Below, piece after piece: positions 28,926 through 38,111 of a stretch of DNA of 64,000 nucleotides. The stretch comes from Chlorobaculum limnaeum. GTDB lineage: Bacteria > Bacteroidota > Chlorobiia > Chlorobiales > Chlorobiaceae. The notes under the pieces were generated by a model that was not told the origin of the DNA, ran no database searches, and saw only the letters and a program-made list of their open reading frames with translations. The DNA lies in NCBI RefSeq assembly GCF_001747405.1, contig NZ_CP017305.1:1382001-1446000 (forward strand), given 5' to 3'. The position numbers and the translations under genes are program-made. How positions within the stretch are numbered: the first letter of the stretch is position 1; the number at the start of each line of letters is the position of its first letter.

Positions 28926-30851
28926 TTGAGCACGCCTACCCTCGACATCATTCTCGAATCGCTGGAGACGGCAAAGCGCCGCCAGCCCGCGCAACCCTAC
29001 GCCGTACCCAATCTCTGGCGCACTGGCGCGACCGGCGTTGCGATGGTCGATCCCTTCGACTACTTCATCGACGCTCTCGCCGCGATCAAAGCCACGGCTC
29101 CGCTCGAACCGGACGGGGCGGCAACGGACGAGCAGAACTGGAGCGCCTCTGCGACCGTCTACAACCTCTTCGTCCGGTACAACGCGGCCTTCGACCATGA
29201 CCGCGACGGCAGGATCGGCACGGAGCCACTGCCGGGCGGATTCCGGGAGACCGGCACCCTGCTCAAGGCCATCGCCATGCTGCCCGCCATCCGCCAGATG
29301 GGCGTCAACACGCTTTATCTGCTGCCACTGACCAGCATCGGCAAGGTGAACCGCAAGGGGGAACTCGGCTCGCCCTACGCGATCAAAAACCATTTCAGGC
29401 TCGACGAAACCCTCGGCGAACCGGCGCTCGACCTGCCGGTGGAGACGCAGTTGAAAGCGCTGGTCGAAGCGGCGCATCACCTCGGCATGAGGGTCGTTTT
29501 CGAGTTCGTCTTCCGCACGGCCTCTATCGACAGCGACTGGATCGCCGAACACCCGGAGTGGTTCTACTGGCTCCGCAAGGATGGCGACCTCGAAAGCTAC
29601 GGACCGCCCGCGTTCGACCACGACACGCTGGCTCGCATCTACGAGCAGGTGGACAAGCACGACTTCCACGAGCTGCCCGAGCCGGACGAGACGTACCGAA
29701 ACCGTTTCGCGCCAACGCCAGAGAAAATTACGGCTACCGACAATGGCTACAACGGCGTAACTGAGGATGGCGGCGAGTGCGTCATCGCCAGCGCCTTCGC
29801 CGACTGGCCGCCGGACGACCGTCAGCCGCCGTGGAGCGACGTCACCTACCTGAAGCTGCACGACGCGCCCCGCTTCAACTACATCGCCTACAACACGATA
29901 CGGATGTACGACGAGGCGCTTGAACGCCCCGAACTCCGCGCGATGGAGCTGTGGAACAAGATCACCGGCATCATTCCGTGGTGCCGCGAGGCGTTCGGCA
30001 TCGATGGCGCAATGATCGACATGGGCCACGCGCTGCCGCCGGAGCTGAAAGCCGCGATTGTCGCCGAAGCTCGCCGTGGCAAGCCGGAGTTCGCCTTCTG
30101 GGACGAGAACTTCGATCCGTCGCCGAAGCTGAAGGAGGAGGGGTTCAGCGCCGTGCTCGGCTCGCTGCCTTTCGTCATTCACGACGTACAATACATCAAG
30201 GGACTGCTGAATTTCCTGAACCGCAACGGCGTAGCGATTCCGTTTTTCGCCACTGGCGAAAATCACAATACGCCGCGAGTGTGCCACAATTATGCCGGAC
30301 GCGAAGCCGGACGCCGCCGCGCCCTCTTTCTCTTCACGCTCGGCGCGATGCTTCCGGCGATGCCCTTCATCCACTCCGGCATGGAGATTTGCGAGTGGCA
30401 TCCGGTGAACCTCGGCCTGAACTTCAACGACGACGACCGCCAGCGCTTCCCGGCGGAGAGCTTGCCGCTCTTCAGCGCCGCCGCCTGCGACTGGGAAAAT
30501 GCCAACGGCCTCGCGCCGCTCCGCGACGACCTTCGCCGCGTGCTCGACATCCGCAGCCGCTACTTCGACCTCGTCCGCCGCGGCGAGATCGGCTCGATCG
30601 TGCAGCCCTACATCTCCGATCCGGCGCTTCTGACGGTGATGCGCAAATCAGGCGGCAGATCGCTTGTGTTCGCCGGCAACAGCAACTTCGAGAACGCCGT
30701 GTCAGGCACGATGGAGTTCGAACAGGAGACGATGAAGCTCGAAGAGCTGATCACCGGGCGAACGCTGACCATCTCCGGCCACAAGCTGACGCACGATTTC
30801 GCTCCCGGCGAATGCATCATGTTCGAGCTGCCGGATACGGCTCAAGAGTAA
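28926..30851 (+). CDS. Divergent GH13 (alpha-amylase superfamily)-like protein with altered active site
   Basis: A 641-residue (beta/alpha)8-barrel protein of the alpha-amylase clan. Strand-2 and -3 features include [15 protein letters not shown] and [10 protein letters not shown], then [10 protein letters not shown]. The strand-4 block is [14 protein letters not shown] with a candidate nucleophile Asp (D365), but Met363 stands where GH13 enzymes have a nearly invariant Arg. The strand-5 Glu candidate is E394 (AFWDENFD). The strand-7 block is GENHNTPR (445-451), lacking the usual third Asp. A C-terminal beta domain follows. The start is TTG at 28926 with no strong ribosome site. The 43-bp gap to a PfkB kinase suggests a carbohydrate operon. 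It could be a GlgE-like or novel transglycosylase, or a non-catalytic protein. Confidence 0.75.
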   Translation: MSTPTLDIILESLETAKRRQPAQPYAVPNLWRTGATGVAMVDPFDYFIDALAAIKATAPLEPDGAATDEQNWSASATVYNLFVRYNAAFDHDRDGRIGTEPLPGGFRETGTLLKAIAMLPAIRQMGVNTLYLLPLTSIGKVNRKGELGSPYAIKNHFRLDETLGEPALDLPVETQLKALVEAAHHLGMRVVFEFVFRTASIDSDWIAEHPEWFYWLRKDGDLESYGPPAFDHDTLARIYEQVDKHDFHELPEPDETYRNRFAPTPEKITATDNGYNGVTEDGGECVIASAFADWPPDDRQPPWSDVTYLKLHDAPRFNYIAYNTIRMYDEALERPELRAMELWNKITGIIPWCREAFGIDGAMIDMGHALPPELKAAIVAEARRGKPEFAFWDENFDPSPKLKEEGFSAVLGSLPFVIHDVQYIKGLLNFLNRNGVAIPFFATGENHNTPRVCHNYAGREAGRRRALFLFTLGAMLPAMPFIHSGMEICEWHPVNLGLNFNDDDRQRFPAESLPLFSAAACDWENANGLAPLRDDLRRVLDIRSRYFDLVRRGEIGSIVQPYISDPALLTVMRKSGGRSLVFAGNSNFENAVSGTMEFEQETMKLEELITGRTLTISGHKLTHDFAPGECIMFELPDTAQE

Positions 30852-30894
30852 TTCCAGAACGATATTTTCCAGTAACCTATTCAATCATCATATC

Positions 30895-31806
30895 ATGTCA
30901 CTTCTCGTCATTGGATCCCTCGCTTTCGACGACATCGAAACCCCCTTTGGCCGCTCCGACAGCACCCTCGGCGGTTCATCGACCTACATCGCGCTTTCGG
31001 CGAGCTACTTCACCGATCCGATCCGGATGGTCGGCGTTGTGGGTTCCGATTTCGGAAAGGAGCACTTCGACCTGCTTCATGCCAAAAACATCGACACAAA
31101 GGGCATCCAGAAAGTCGAGTCGGGCAAGACCTTCCGCTGGGCTGGCCGCTACCACTACGACATGAACACCCGCGACACGCTCGACACGCAGCTCAACGTC
31201 TTCGCCGAGTTCGACCCGCACGTCCCGGCGCAGTACCGCGACTCGAAATATGTGTGCCTCGGTAACATCGATCCCGAGTTGCAGCTCAAGGTGCTCGACC
31301 AGATTTCCAACCCCGAGCTGGTCGTTTGCGACACGATGAACTTCTGGATCGAGGGCAAGCCCGAAGAGCTGAAGAAGGTGCTCGCTCGGGTTGACGTATT
31401 CATCGTCAACGACAGCGAAGCGCGCCTGCTCTCCGGCGATCCGAACCTGGTCAAGAGCGCGCGCATCATCCGCGAGATGGGACCAAAAACGCTCATCATC
31501 AAAAAAGGCGAACACGGCGCGCTGCTCTTCACCGACAGCGGCATCTTCGCAGCTCCGGCCTTCCCGCTCGAATCGATCTTCGACCCGACCGGCGCGGGCG
31601 ACACCTTCGCGGGCGGCTTCATCGGCCACCTGGCCCGTTGCGGCAGCACGAGCGAAGCCGAGATGCGCAAAGCCGTGCTCTACGGCAGCGCGATGGCCAG
31701 CTTCTGCGTTGAGCAGTTCGGGCCTTACCGCTACAACGATCTCGACCTGCTTGAAGTCGACGACCGCTACCAGAGCTTCCTGGAGCTGTCGCGCATAGAG
31801 GCGTAA
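30895..31806 (+). CDS. PfkB-family carbohydrate/nucleoside kinase
   Basis: A 303-residue ribokinase-superfamily kinase. The N-terminal GSLAFDDIETPFG and the GGSSTYIALSASYF region bind the sugar. The C-terminal signature DPTGAGDTFAGGF (near 230-242) supplies the catalytic Asp and anion hole. The middle segment FIVNDSEARLLSG is also typical. Substrate specificity (adenosine, sugar or other) is not resolved by sequence. It lies 43 bp after the GH13-like gene and has a terminator right behind it, consistent with a two-gene unit. Confidence 0.88.
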   Translation: MSLLVIGSLAFDDIETPFGRSDSTLGGSSTYIALSASYFTDPIRMVGVVGSDFGKEHFDLLHAKNIDTKGIQKVESGKTFRWAGRYHYDMNTRDTLDTQLNVFAEFDPHVPAQYRDSKYVCLGNIDPELQLKVLDQISNPELVVCDTMNFWIEGKPEELKKVLARVDVFIVNDSEARLLSGDPNLVKSARIIREMGPKTLIIKKGEHGALLFTDSGIFAAPAFPLESIFDPTGAGDTFAGGFIGHLARCGSTSEAEMRKAVLYGSAMASFCVEQFGPYRYNDLDLLEVDDRYQSFLELSRIEA

Positions 31807-31812
31807 TTTTCC

Positions 31813-31850
31813 AGCGGGGCGGGAAATTCGCGAACCGCCCCGACTTTTTT
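31813..31850 (+). terminator. Rho-independent terminator after the PfkB kinase gene
   Basis: A GC-rich stem (GCGGGGCGG pairs with ACCGCCCCG) surrounds an AT-containing loop and is followed by a run of six Ts. Confidence 0.85.
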
Positions 31851-31855
31851 CTTCT

Positions 31856-31950
31856 GTGGACGACGTGGACTTTGTGGACGATGTGAATAACTAACGAATT
31901 GATTCCTTCCTCTTCAACCCAATCGTTCTATCAGACCCATAAGTCCCACT
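31856..31950. repeat. Short intergenic repeats (GTGGAC and GTCCCA units)
   Basis: Tandem-like GTGGAC units (GTGGACGACGTGGACTTTG, then GTGGACGATGTG) at 31856-31888 are followed by CCCATAAGTCCCACTGG at 31935-31950. Related strings occur at 15803-15836 and 60324-60425. Confidence 0.55.
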
Positions 31951-31994
31951 GGCACCAAAAAGCAAAACCCGGGCCTTACCTAACCCAACCACCA

Positions 31995-33755
31995 ATGGCA
32001 CAACTCACCCTGCTCGATATTGCGTTCATCGCGGGCTACCTGCTCCTGACCCTCTTTGTTGGACTGTTCTTTTCGCGACGAGCCTCCGAAAATGTTGGCG
32101 AGTTTTTCCTCTCGGGGCGCAAGCTGCCGTGGTGGATCGCGGGCACCGGCATGGTCGCCACGACGTTCGCCGCCGACACGCCGCTCGCCGTCGCCGGGTT
32201 CGTGGCCAGGAACGGCATCGCGGGCAACTGGGTGTGGTGGACCTTCGTGTCTGGCGGTATGCTGACGGTATTCTTTTTCGCGCGCCTCTGGCGGCGGGCC
32301 AACATCCTGACCGACCTCGAATTCATCGAGCTGCGCTACAGCGGCAAAGCCGCGAGCTTTCTGCGCGGTTTCAAGGCAATCTATTTCGGGCTCTTCATCA
32401 ACGCGGTGATCATCGGCTGGGTGAACCTCGCCATGTTCAAGATCATCAAGATCATGATCCCCGGACTCGACCCCCAGCTCGCCATCGTCGCTCTGGTGAT
32501 TTTCACGGCGATCTACTCCGGCATGTCCGGCCTCTGGGGGGTCTCGATCACCGACGCCGTGCAGTTCGTCATCGCCATGGCGGGTTGCATCATCCTGGCC
32601 GTGCTGGCGGTCAACTCACCGCAGGTCACGGCGGCTGGCGGACTGAAGCAGGCGCTGCCCGGCTGGATGTTCGACTTCTTCCCGTCGTTCTCCTCGACCG
32701 TAAACAGTTCTCAGACTGGGGCTTACGCGCTTCCCTTCACCGCCTTCGCCGCGATGGCCTTCGTGCAGTGGTGGTCGTCGTGGTATCCGGGCGCGGAGCC
32801 GGGCGGCGGCGGCTACATCGCCCAGCGCATGATGAGCGCCAAGGACGAAAAGCACTCGCTTTTGGCGACGCTCTGGTTCACCATCGCCCACTACTGTGTG
32901 CGCCCGTGGCCGTGGATCGTGGTCGGCCTGGCAAGCCTCGTGATGTTCCCGAACCTGCCCGCCGGCCAAAAGGAGGACGGCTTCGTGCACGTCATGAACG
33001 CCGTGCTGCCCGCCGGGCTGAAGGGGCTGCTCATCGCGGCCTTCATGGCGGCATACATGTCAACGCTCTCGACCCACCTCAACTGGGGCACGAGCTACCT
33101 CATCAACGACCTCTACAAACGCTTCGTCAAGCCGGAGGGTAACGAGAATCACTACGTGCTCATGTCAAGGATCGTCACGGCGATCACGGCGATCTTCGCG
33201 CTCTACATCACATTTTACGTCCTCGAAACCATCACCGGTGCGTGGGAGTTCATCATCCAGTGCGGCGCGGGTACCGGCTTCGTGCTCATCATGCGCTGGT
33301 TCTGGTGGCGGCTGAACGCCTGGTCGGAGATCACCTCGATGGTCGCGCCGATCATCGCCTACACCTGGATCAGCCGGTTCACGACGATCATGTTCCCCGA
33401 ATCGATCTATATCATCGTGCTCTTCACGATTGCCTGCACCCTCGCCGTCACCTGGCTCACCGCGCCGACCGACCGCTCGACGCTGCACGCCTTCTACCGC
33501 ACCACGCGCGTCGGTGGCGTCTTGTGGAAACCGGTCGCTGACGAACTGCCTGACGTCAAAGGCGATACCGGCTTCCCCGCTCTCTTCGCCGACTGGTTTT
33601 TCGGCATCGTGCTGGTTTACGCCACACTGTTCGGTACCGGAAAGCTGATTTTCGGAGAACCGGTGGCAGCCGCGCTTTATTACGCCGCCGGAGCGGTCGC
33701 CGGAGCGATGATCTACCGCGACCTGTCGAAACGCAACTGGAAAACCTTCGACTGA
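31995..33755 (+). CDS. Sodium:solute symporter family (SSS/SLC5) transporter
   Basis: An integral membrane symporter of about 586 residues with thirteen or more predicted helices. The first helices (LLDIAFIAGYLLLTLFVGLF) are followed by GRKLPWWIAGTGMVATTFAADTPL, the SSS signature region containing a sodium-site helix break. ITDAVQFVIAMAGCIILA matches a later conserved helix. The frame is open upstream to 31899, but the ATG at 31995 gives the expected N-terminus. The substrate is unknown. The stop is 2 bp before maf, so maf and miaA may be co-transcribed with it. Confidence 0.9.
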   Translation: MAQLTLLDIAFIAGYLLLTLFVGLFFSRRASENVGEFFLSGRKLPWWIAGTGMVATTFAADTPLAVAGFVARNGIAGNWVWWTFVSGGMLTVFFFARLWRRANILTDLEFIELRYSGKAASFLRGFKAIYFGLFINAVIIGWVNLAMFKIIKIMIPGLDPQLAIVALVIFTAIYSGMSGLWGVSITDAVQFVIAMAGCIILAVLAVNSPQVTAAGGLKQALPGWMFDFFPSFSSTVNSSQTGAYALPFTAFAAMAFVQWWSSWYPGAEPGGGGYIAQRMMSAKDEKHSLLATLWFTIAHYCVRPWPWIVVGLASLVMFPNLPAGQKEDGFVHVMNAVLPAGLKGLLIAAFMAAYMSTLSTHLNWGTSYLINDLYKRFVKPEGNENHYVLMSRIVTAITAIFALYITFYVLETITGAWEFIIQCGAGTGFVLIMRWFWWRLNAWSEITSMVAPIIAYTWISRFTTIMFPESIYIIVLFTIACTLAVTWLTAPTDRSTLHAFYRTTRVGGVLWKPVADELPDVKGDTGFPALFADWFFGIVLVYATLFGTGKLIFGEPVAAALYYAAGAVAGAMIYRDLSKRNWKTFD

Positions 33756-33757
33756 CA

Positions 33758-34351
33758 ATGGCTGGACAGAAACGACTCATCCTCGCCTCGCAATCGCCGC
33801 GCCGCAAGGAGCTGCTCGCCATGACGGGAATTCCGTTCGAGACCGCCTCGGTCGAGATCGACGAAACCTTCGATCCCGCGCGGTCGGTCGAGGAGAATGT
33901 CATAGCAATCTCGAAGCAGAAAGCCGAAGCCGTGGCGCTAACCTTGTCGCATGCTGACGCAAATGCGGTCGTGCTCGGCTCCGACACCACCGTGCTGCTC
34001 GACGGCGAGGCGCTCGGCAAGCCCGGCGACTTCGACCACGCCTTCGAGATGCTCTCGGCGCTGCAAGGCCGCAGCCACGAGGTGCTGACCGGCTTCTGCA
34101 TCCTGCACGACGGCAACGCGGTATTGGACTACGCCCGCACCACCGTCGAGTTTGGCGTCATGACTTCCGGCGAAATCACCCGCTACATCGAAGTGATGAA
34201 ACCCTTCGACAAGGCCGGAGCCTACGGCATCCAGGATCCGCTGCTCGCCTGCTTCGTCACGCGCATCGACGGCTGCTACTACAACGTCGTCGGCCTGCCG
34301 GTCTCGAAGATATACGCAGCACTCAAACCACTCTTTCCCTTCGAAGGGTGA
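33758..34351 (+). CDS. maf: Maf-family nucleoside triphosphate pyrophosphatase
   Basis: A 197-residue house-cleaning pyrophosphatase that hydrolyses non-canonical or excess nucleotides such as dTTP/UTP. The N-terminal [13 protein letters not shown] motif binds the triphosphate. The conserved SDTTV with its catalytic Asp is near residue 70, and [13 protein letters not shown] near residue 150 is typical of Maf. The length is normal. It overlaps miaA by one base (TGATG), an arrangement compatible with translational coupling. Confidence 0.93.
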   Translation: MAGQKRLILASQSPRRKELLAMTGIPFETASVEIDETFDPARSVEENVIAISKQKAEAVALTLSHADANAVVLGSDTTVLLDGEALGKPGDFDHAFEMLSALQGRSHEVLTGFCILHDGNAVLDYARTTVEFGVMTSGEITRYIEVMKPFDKAGAYGIQDPLLACFVTRIDGCYYNVVGLPVSKIYAALKPLFPFEG

Positions 34352-35295
34352 TGATGAACGCCAAACCGATTCTCGTCATCCTCGGCCCGACCGCCTCCGG
34401 CAAAACTGAGCTGGCCTTCCGCGCTGCTCGCCAGATCGGCGGCGAGATCATCTCGGCGGACTCCCGCCAGATTTACCGCGGCATGGAGATCGGCACGGCC
34501 AAGCCGCCGCAGTGGATGCTGGAGGAGATCAGGCACCACTTCATTGACGAAAAAGAGATCGGCGAACCCTTCAGCGCCGGAGATTTCGCTGAACAGGCGG
34601 CGGAACGAATCCGGGAACTACGTCAGCGCAGCATCACGCCAATCGTCGCGGGCGGCTCGACGCTCTACCTCGAAGGTCTGCTCAAAGGCTTCGCCGAGCT
34701 GCCTCCCGCCGACCCTGAAATCAGAGCGCGGCTGACGAGCGAACTCGAACACCACGGCGCTGAAGCGCTCTACCGCCGTCTCGAAGCGCTCGACCCCGAG
34801 CAGGCAAAGACGCTCGACCCCACCAAAACCCAGCGCCTCATCCGAAGCCTCGAAATCATCGAAATTTCGGGCGAGGCGGTCACCACCTTGCAGCAAAAAA
34901 CCTCCGGCCCACCCTCCGGCATCGACTTCACCGTCATCGGCCTCGACCTGCCCCGCGAGCTGCTCTACGACCGCATCAACCGTCGCACGGCAGCCATGAT
35001 GCAAGCCGGACTCGAAGCCGAAGCCCGTCGTCTCTACGACCGGTTCCGCGACCAGTGGCGCAGCAAACAGCTCAACGCTCTCGACACCGTCGGCTACCGT
35101 GAACTCTTCGAACACTTTGAAGGCCAACACGACCTCCAGACCGCCGAAACCCTCATCGCCCAACACACCAGAAACTACGCCAAACGTCAGTTGACATTTT
35201 TCCGCAACCGGCTGAATGTCGAGTGGGTGGCTGCGCCGCTGGACGAAGCCGGGATCGACGCGCTGGTTGAGGAGATTTGCAGGCGAGTTAGGTAA
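34351..35295 (+). CDS. miaA: tRNA dimethylallyltransferase
   Basis: MiaA adds the isopentenyl group to A37 of tRNAs that read UNN codons. The protein of about 314 residues has the P-loop [28 protein letters not shown] with the catalytic Asp, and [13 protein letters not shown]. The C-terminal [12 protein letters not shown] and the RNA-contacting segment [13 protein letters not shown] are also present. The start could be GTG 34348, ATG 34351 or ATG 34354; the ATG at 34351 overlaps the maf stop. All hallmark motifs are intact. Confidence 0.95.
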   Translation: MMNAKPILVILGPTASGKTELAFRAARQIGGEIISADSRQIYRGMEIGTAKPPQWMLEEIRHHFIDEKEIGEPFSAGDFAEQAAERIRELRQRSITPIVAGGSTLYLEGLLKGFAELPPADPEIRARLTSELEHHGAEALYRRLEALDPEQAKTLDPTKTQRLIRSLEIIEISGEAVTTLQQKTSGPPSGIDFTVIGLDLPRELLYDRINRRTAAMMQAGLEAEARRLYDRFRDQWRSKQLNALDTVGYRELFEHFEGQHDLQTAETLIAQHTRNYAKRQLTFFRNRLNVEWVAAPLDEAGIDALVEEICRRVR

Positions 35296-35375
35296 AAGCA
35301 CTTTTTCCACGATAATTCCATGAAATAATTTTCTTCCTGAATACATCACCTGTAACAATATCAAGGAAGGAAACT

Positions 35376-35667
35376 ATGAACACCGTGACAATCCGGGATT
35401 TTGACCCGGCACACTACCTCGACAGCGACGAAATGATTGTTGAATACCTCAAGGCAACTGCGGAAGACCCGAATCCGGAGGTTTTTCTTGGAGCCTTGGG
35501 CGACGTCGCCAGGGCAAAAGGCATGGGCGAGATCGCAAACAATACGGGCCTTGGTCGAGAACGCCTTTATTAAAGCCCTGCGTCCGGGAGCGCATCATCG
35601 CTACGAAACCGTAAAAGCAGTACTCAAAGCGATTGGCGTGGAACTGACATTCAAACCGGTTTCGTGA
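35376..35667 (+). pseudogene. Frameshifted HigA/COG3636-type addiction-module antitoxin
   Basis: The intact 5' part encodes MNTVTIRDFDPAHYLDSDE and then GDVARAKGMGEIANNTGLGR, the normal body of a small HigA-like antitoxin with a Cro/C1-type HTH. A TAA at 35571-35573 stops it at 65 residues. The missing C-terminal part (KALRPGAHHRYETVKAVLK, then AIGVELTF) continues in another frame to 35667. Removing one T from TTTATTAAAG at about 35568-35573 would restore a single frame of about 96 residues. A good AAGGAAGG ribosome site remains. No toxin gene lies upstream (only 80 bp from miaA) or downstream. It is either a decayed orphan antitoxin or a one-base sequencing error. Confidence 0.82.
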
Positions 35668-36058
35668 ACGGACTCGAACCGACATCACGAATTAACCGAT
35701 ATGTTTTTTTTGTAATCGTTTTTCACGTAATCGCATTCAATGCGTTGCGAGCAGCGAGCGATTACAGTTTGAGCGTAGGGCCGCACAGCTTTTTTGTGAC
35801 CTCGCTCCTGTTGCCTGACAGACTCTTTCTTCACCATCAGATGAACCTGAAAATACACCATGAGTCCCCCGCTCCCCCACCCCCAACATTTTACGCCGTC
35901 AGAAAAAAATCATTTGAATGAATCGAATTTTGTACGATAATAGGAAAAGGAGACGCTTCGCATCGGTGTTTCAACAATCCCTCAACTGACGCGGAGCGGA
36001 AAAGGCAGAGCAAGTGCCTTTTATAAAATAAGTTACCGTATTTCCGCTGGAGTTCTGT
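35668..36058. other. Intergenic region upstream of the STAS gene
   Basis: About 390 bp with no convincing gene. A good purine-rich AAAAGGAG at about 35944-35951 has no nearby start codon of a long frame. It probably carries the promoter of the downstream STAS gene. Confidence 0.4.
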
Positions 36059-36706
36059 ATGAAACACTCCGTATCTACCCGCAAGGAATTGACTATCCTA
36101 AAGCTCGAAGAGCCGGTTTTCGATGTCCGCCATGCCGGCATTTTCAAGGCGACTATCGACACCATGGTCAGTAACGAGACCAGTAAAAACATCATCATCG
36201 ATTTTTCGCAGGTAAAGGCGATCGACTCCTCGGGCATCGGCTCGATGCTTCTTGCACACCAGCGAGCCAACAGCTCCGACGGATTGGCCATTTTCGTCTC
36301 GCTCTGCCAGCAGATCAAAGACCTGCTCAAGCTGACCAACCTCGACAAACAGCTCTACATCTTCTCTTCGATCAACGAGGTCATGACGCTCATCGAACCG
36401 GCCCTGAAGGGTAAACGCAGCAGCCGGTCACGCCAGCCGCAGGTTCAGGACGAAGGCGTCGATGAAATCGACGTCGAACTTGAAATCCCGGACGAGGTCT
36501 TCGACAGCGAAACTTTCTGCGACATCGAAGACGAAACGGAGGAGAGTCCCGAACTCGATGAACTCGATGAACTCGATGAGCTCGAAGAATCCGATGAAGA
36601 CGAAAAACCACGGCAGAAAAACAACTCCCCCGAAAATCCCCCGGCAAAAAAACGTGGCCGTCCAAAAAAGAGCGCACAAAACGGCAAGGAAAAACTGAAA
36701 ACGTAA
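36059..36706 (+). CDS. STAS-domain anti-anti-sigma-like protein with acidic repeat and AT-hook-like C-terminus
   Basis: A 215-residue protein. Residues 1-105 form a STAS domain with the phosphoacceptor-type loop KAIDSSGIGSMLLAH (Ser57/Ser58, as in SpoIIAA). Residues about 130-180 are strongly acidic and include a fourfold ELD/DELDE repeat encoded by a 9-bp tandem repeat at 36551-36586. Residues about 185-215 are basic and contain PAKKRGRPKKS, an AT-hook-like RGRP core at 199-202. STAS proteins usually end after the domain, so the acidic and DNA-binding-like tails are unusual. It may be the target of an RsbW-like kinase such as the one at 18992-19414; this is inference. No ribosome site of note is seen. 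Confidence 0.83.
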   Translation: MKHSVSTRKELTILKLEEPVFDVRHAGIFKATIDTMVSNETSKNIIIDFSQVKAIDSSGIGSMLLAHQRANSSDGLAIFVSLCQQIKDLLKLTNLDKQLYIFSSINEVMTLIEPALKGKRSSRSRQPQVQDEGVDEIDVELEIPDEVFDSETFCDIEDETEESPELDELDELDELEESDEDEKPRQKNNSPENPPAKKRGRPKKSAQNGKEKLKT

Positions 36707-36872
36707 AGCTGCTCGAACAAATCCCCCCCTCCTTCGATCTTCACGCAGTCTGGCAGTGCCGGGCAGGTGTTGGATATTTCGTATTTTATGCTTTATTTTT
36801 TAGAGTAGTTTGTGCGTCAGTTTATCCATTTCGTGAAACAGAACGTTTCGAGGAAAACCGGAGGAGTGCGCC

Positions 36873-38111
36873 ATGCTCGACAACCTTTTCCAGCAACGGC
36901 TCGAGAATCTTCTCGATGCGGCAAACATCACCATCGACGGCAACCGCCCGTGGGACATCCGGGTGCACGACCGCCGCATGTTCAGAAAAACCATACTCGA
37001 AGGAAATCTCGGCTTCGGCGAATCCTACATGGAGGGATGGTGGGAGTGCGACGACCTCGAAGAGCTGTTTTTCCGTATACTTTCGGCTGGCGTCGACCAG
37101 CAGCTCGTCACGCTGACCGTCGTCATGGAGTATCTCCAGGGCGCGCTGCTCAACCTGCAAAAACCGGCTCGCGCCTTCACCGTAGGCAAGCACCATTACG
37201 ACGCTGGCAACGACCTCTTCCGGGCGATGCTCGATCCGTGGATGATGTACAGTTGCGCCTGCTGGCGCGATGCCGAGAGCCTCGAAATGGCGCAGGAGAA
37301 CAAGCTTTGCCTGATTTTCGACAAGCTCGCGCTCGAACCGGGCATGAGGCTGCTCGACATCGGCTGCGGCTGGGGCGGCGCGGCCAGGTTCGCCGCCGAA
37401 CGGTATGGCGCGAAGGTGGTCGGCATCACCGTTTCGCAGGAGCAGGCGAGTTTCGCCAGGGAGTTCTGCAAGGAGTTCGACGTCGATATCCGTCTGATGG
37501 ATTACCGCCAGCTCGAAGGCGCGTTCGACCGGATCGTTTCGATCGGGATGCTCGAACATGTCGGTTACAAGAACTACCGCACCTATTTCGATATTGCCCG
37601 GAGCTGCCTCAAGCCCGAGGGGCGAATGCTCGTGCAGAGCATCGGCAGCAACGCGCCGGTAACGGGCACCGATCCGTGGATCGAGAAATACATCTTTCCG
37701 AACTCGATGCTCCCGTCGATCAGCCAGATTTCCGGCGGTTTCGAAGGGCGCTTCGTACTCGAAGACTGGCACTCCCTCAGTTACGATTACGCTCTGACGC
37801 TCAAGGCATGGGAGCGTAACGTGACCCGCAACTGGCCGAGCCTCAAAAGCAGCTATGACGAAAAATTTTACCGCATGTGGCGCTATTACCTCCTGAGCTG
37901 CGCGGGAGCCTTCCGGGCGCGCACGATCCAGCTCTGGCAGATTCTGCTCACCCCCTCGGGCATCAAGGGAGAGTGTTGCATTCCGCACCAGCCAGCGAGG
38001 CGGAGCTTCAGGGATAAAGATAACGGTTTGGCGAAGTCGCTTCGAATGCCCGCACCTGGGCGCGGACAGCGGCGAGAATTTCCCCGATCGGGCGCTGCTG
38101 CTGAATCATGA
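36873..38111 (+). CDS. cfa: Cyclopropane-fatty-acyl-phospholipid synthase family methyltransferase
   Basis: Cfa transfers a methylene group from SAM to unsaturated phospholipid acyl chains. The protein has the N-terminal lipid-binding region (RRMFRKTILEGNLGFGESYM) and the SAM motif LDIGCGWGGAARFAAERYG. GITVSQEQ, the conserved SIGMLEHVG and the late WRYYLLSCAGAFRAR block are also present. The ATG at 36873 gives a normal N-terminus. The frame continues about 30 residues beyond LWQILLTPSGIKG into sequence overlapping the convergent NamZ-like gene by 104 bp. Reading another frame after that point would end at about 38017, so the tail may reflect a late frameshift. Confidence 0.9.
   Translation: MLDNLFQQRLENLLDAANITIDGNRPWDIRVHDRRMFRKTILEGNLGFGESYMEGWWECDDLEELFFRILSAGVDQQLVTLTVVMEYLQGALLNLQKPARAFTVGKHHYDAGNDLFRAMLDPWMMYSCACWRDAESLEMAQENKLCLIFDKLALEPGMRLLDIGCGWGGAARFAAERYGAKVVGITVSQEQASFAREFCKEFDVDIRLMDYRQLEGAFDRIVSIGMLEHVGYKNYRTYFDIARSCLKPEGRMLVQSIGSNAPVTGTDPWIEKYIFPNSMLPSISQISGGFEGRFVLEDWHSLSYDYALTLKAWERNVTRNWPSLKSSYDEKFYRMWRYYLLSCAGAFRARTIQLWQILLTPSGIKGECCIPHQPARRSFRDKDNGLAKSLRMPAPGRGQRREFPRSGAAAES

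Noticed and set aside
35670-35695. tRNA T-arm-like string GGTTCGAGTCC (minus strand) beyond the antitoxin pseudogene
   Set aside because: No anticodon arm or acceptor stem can be built around it, so it is not a tRNA and not a convincing attachment-site remnant.
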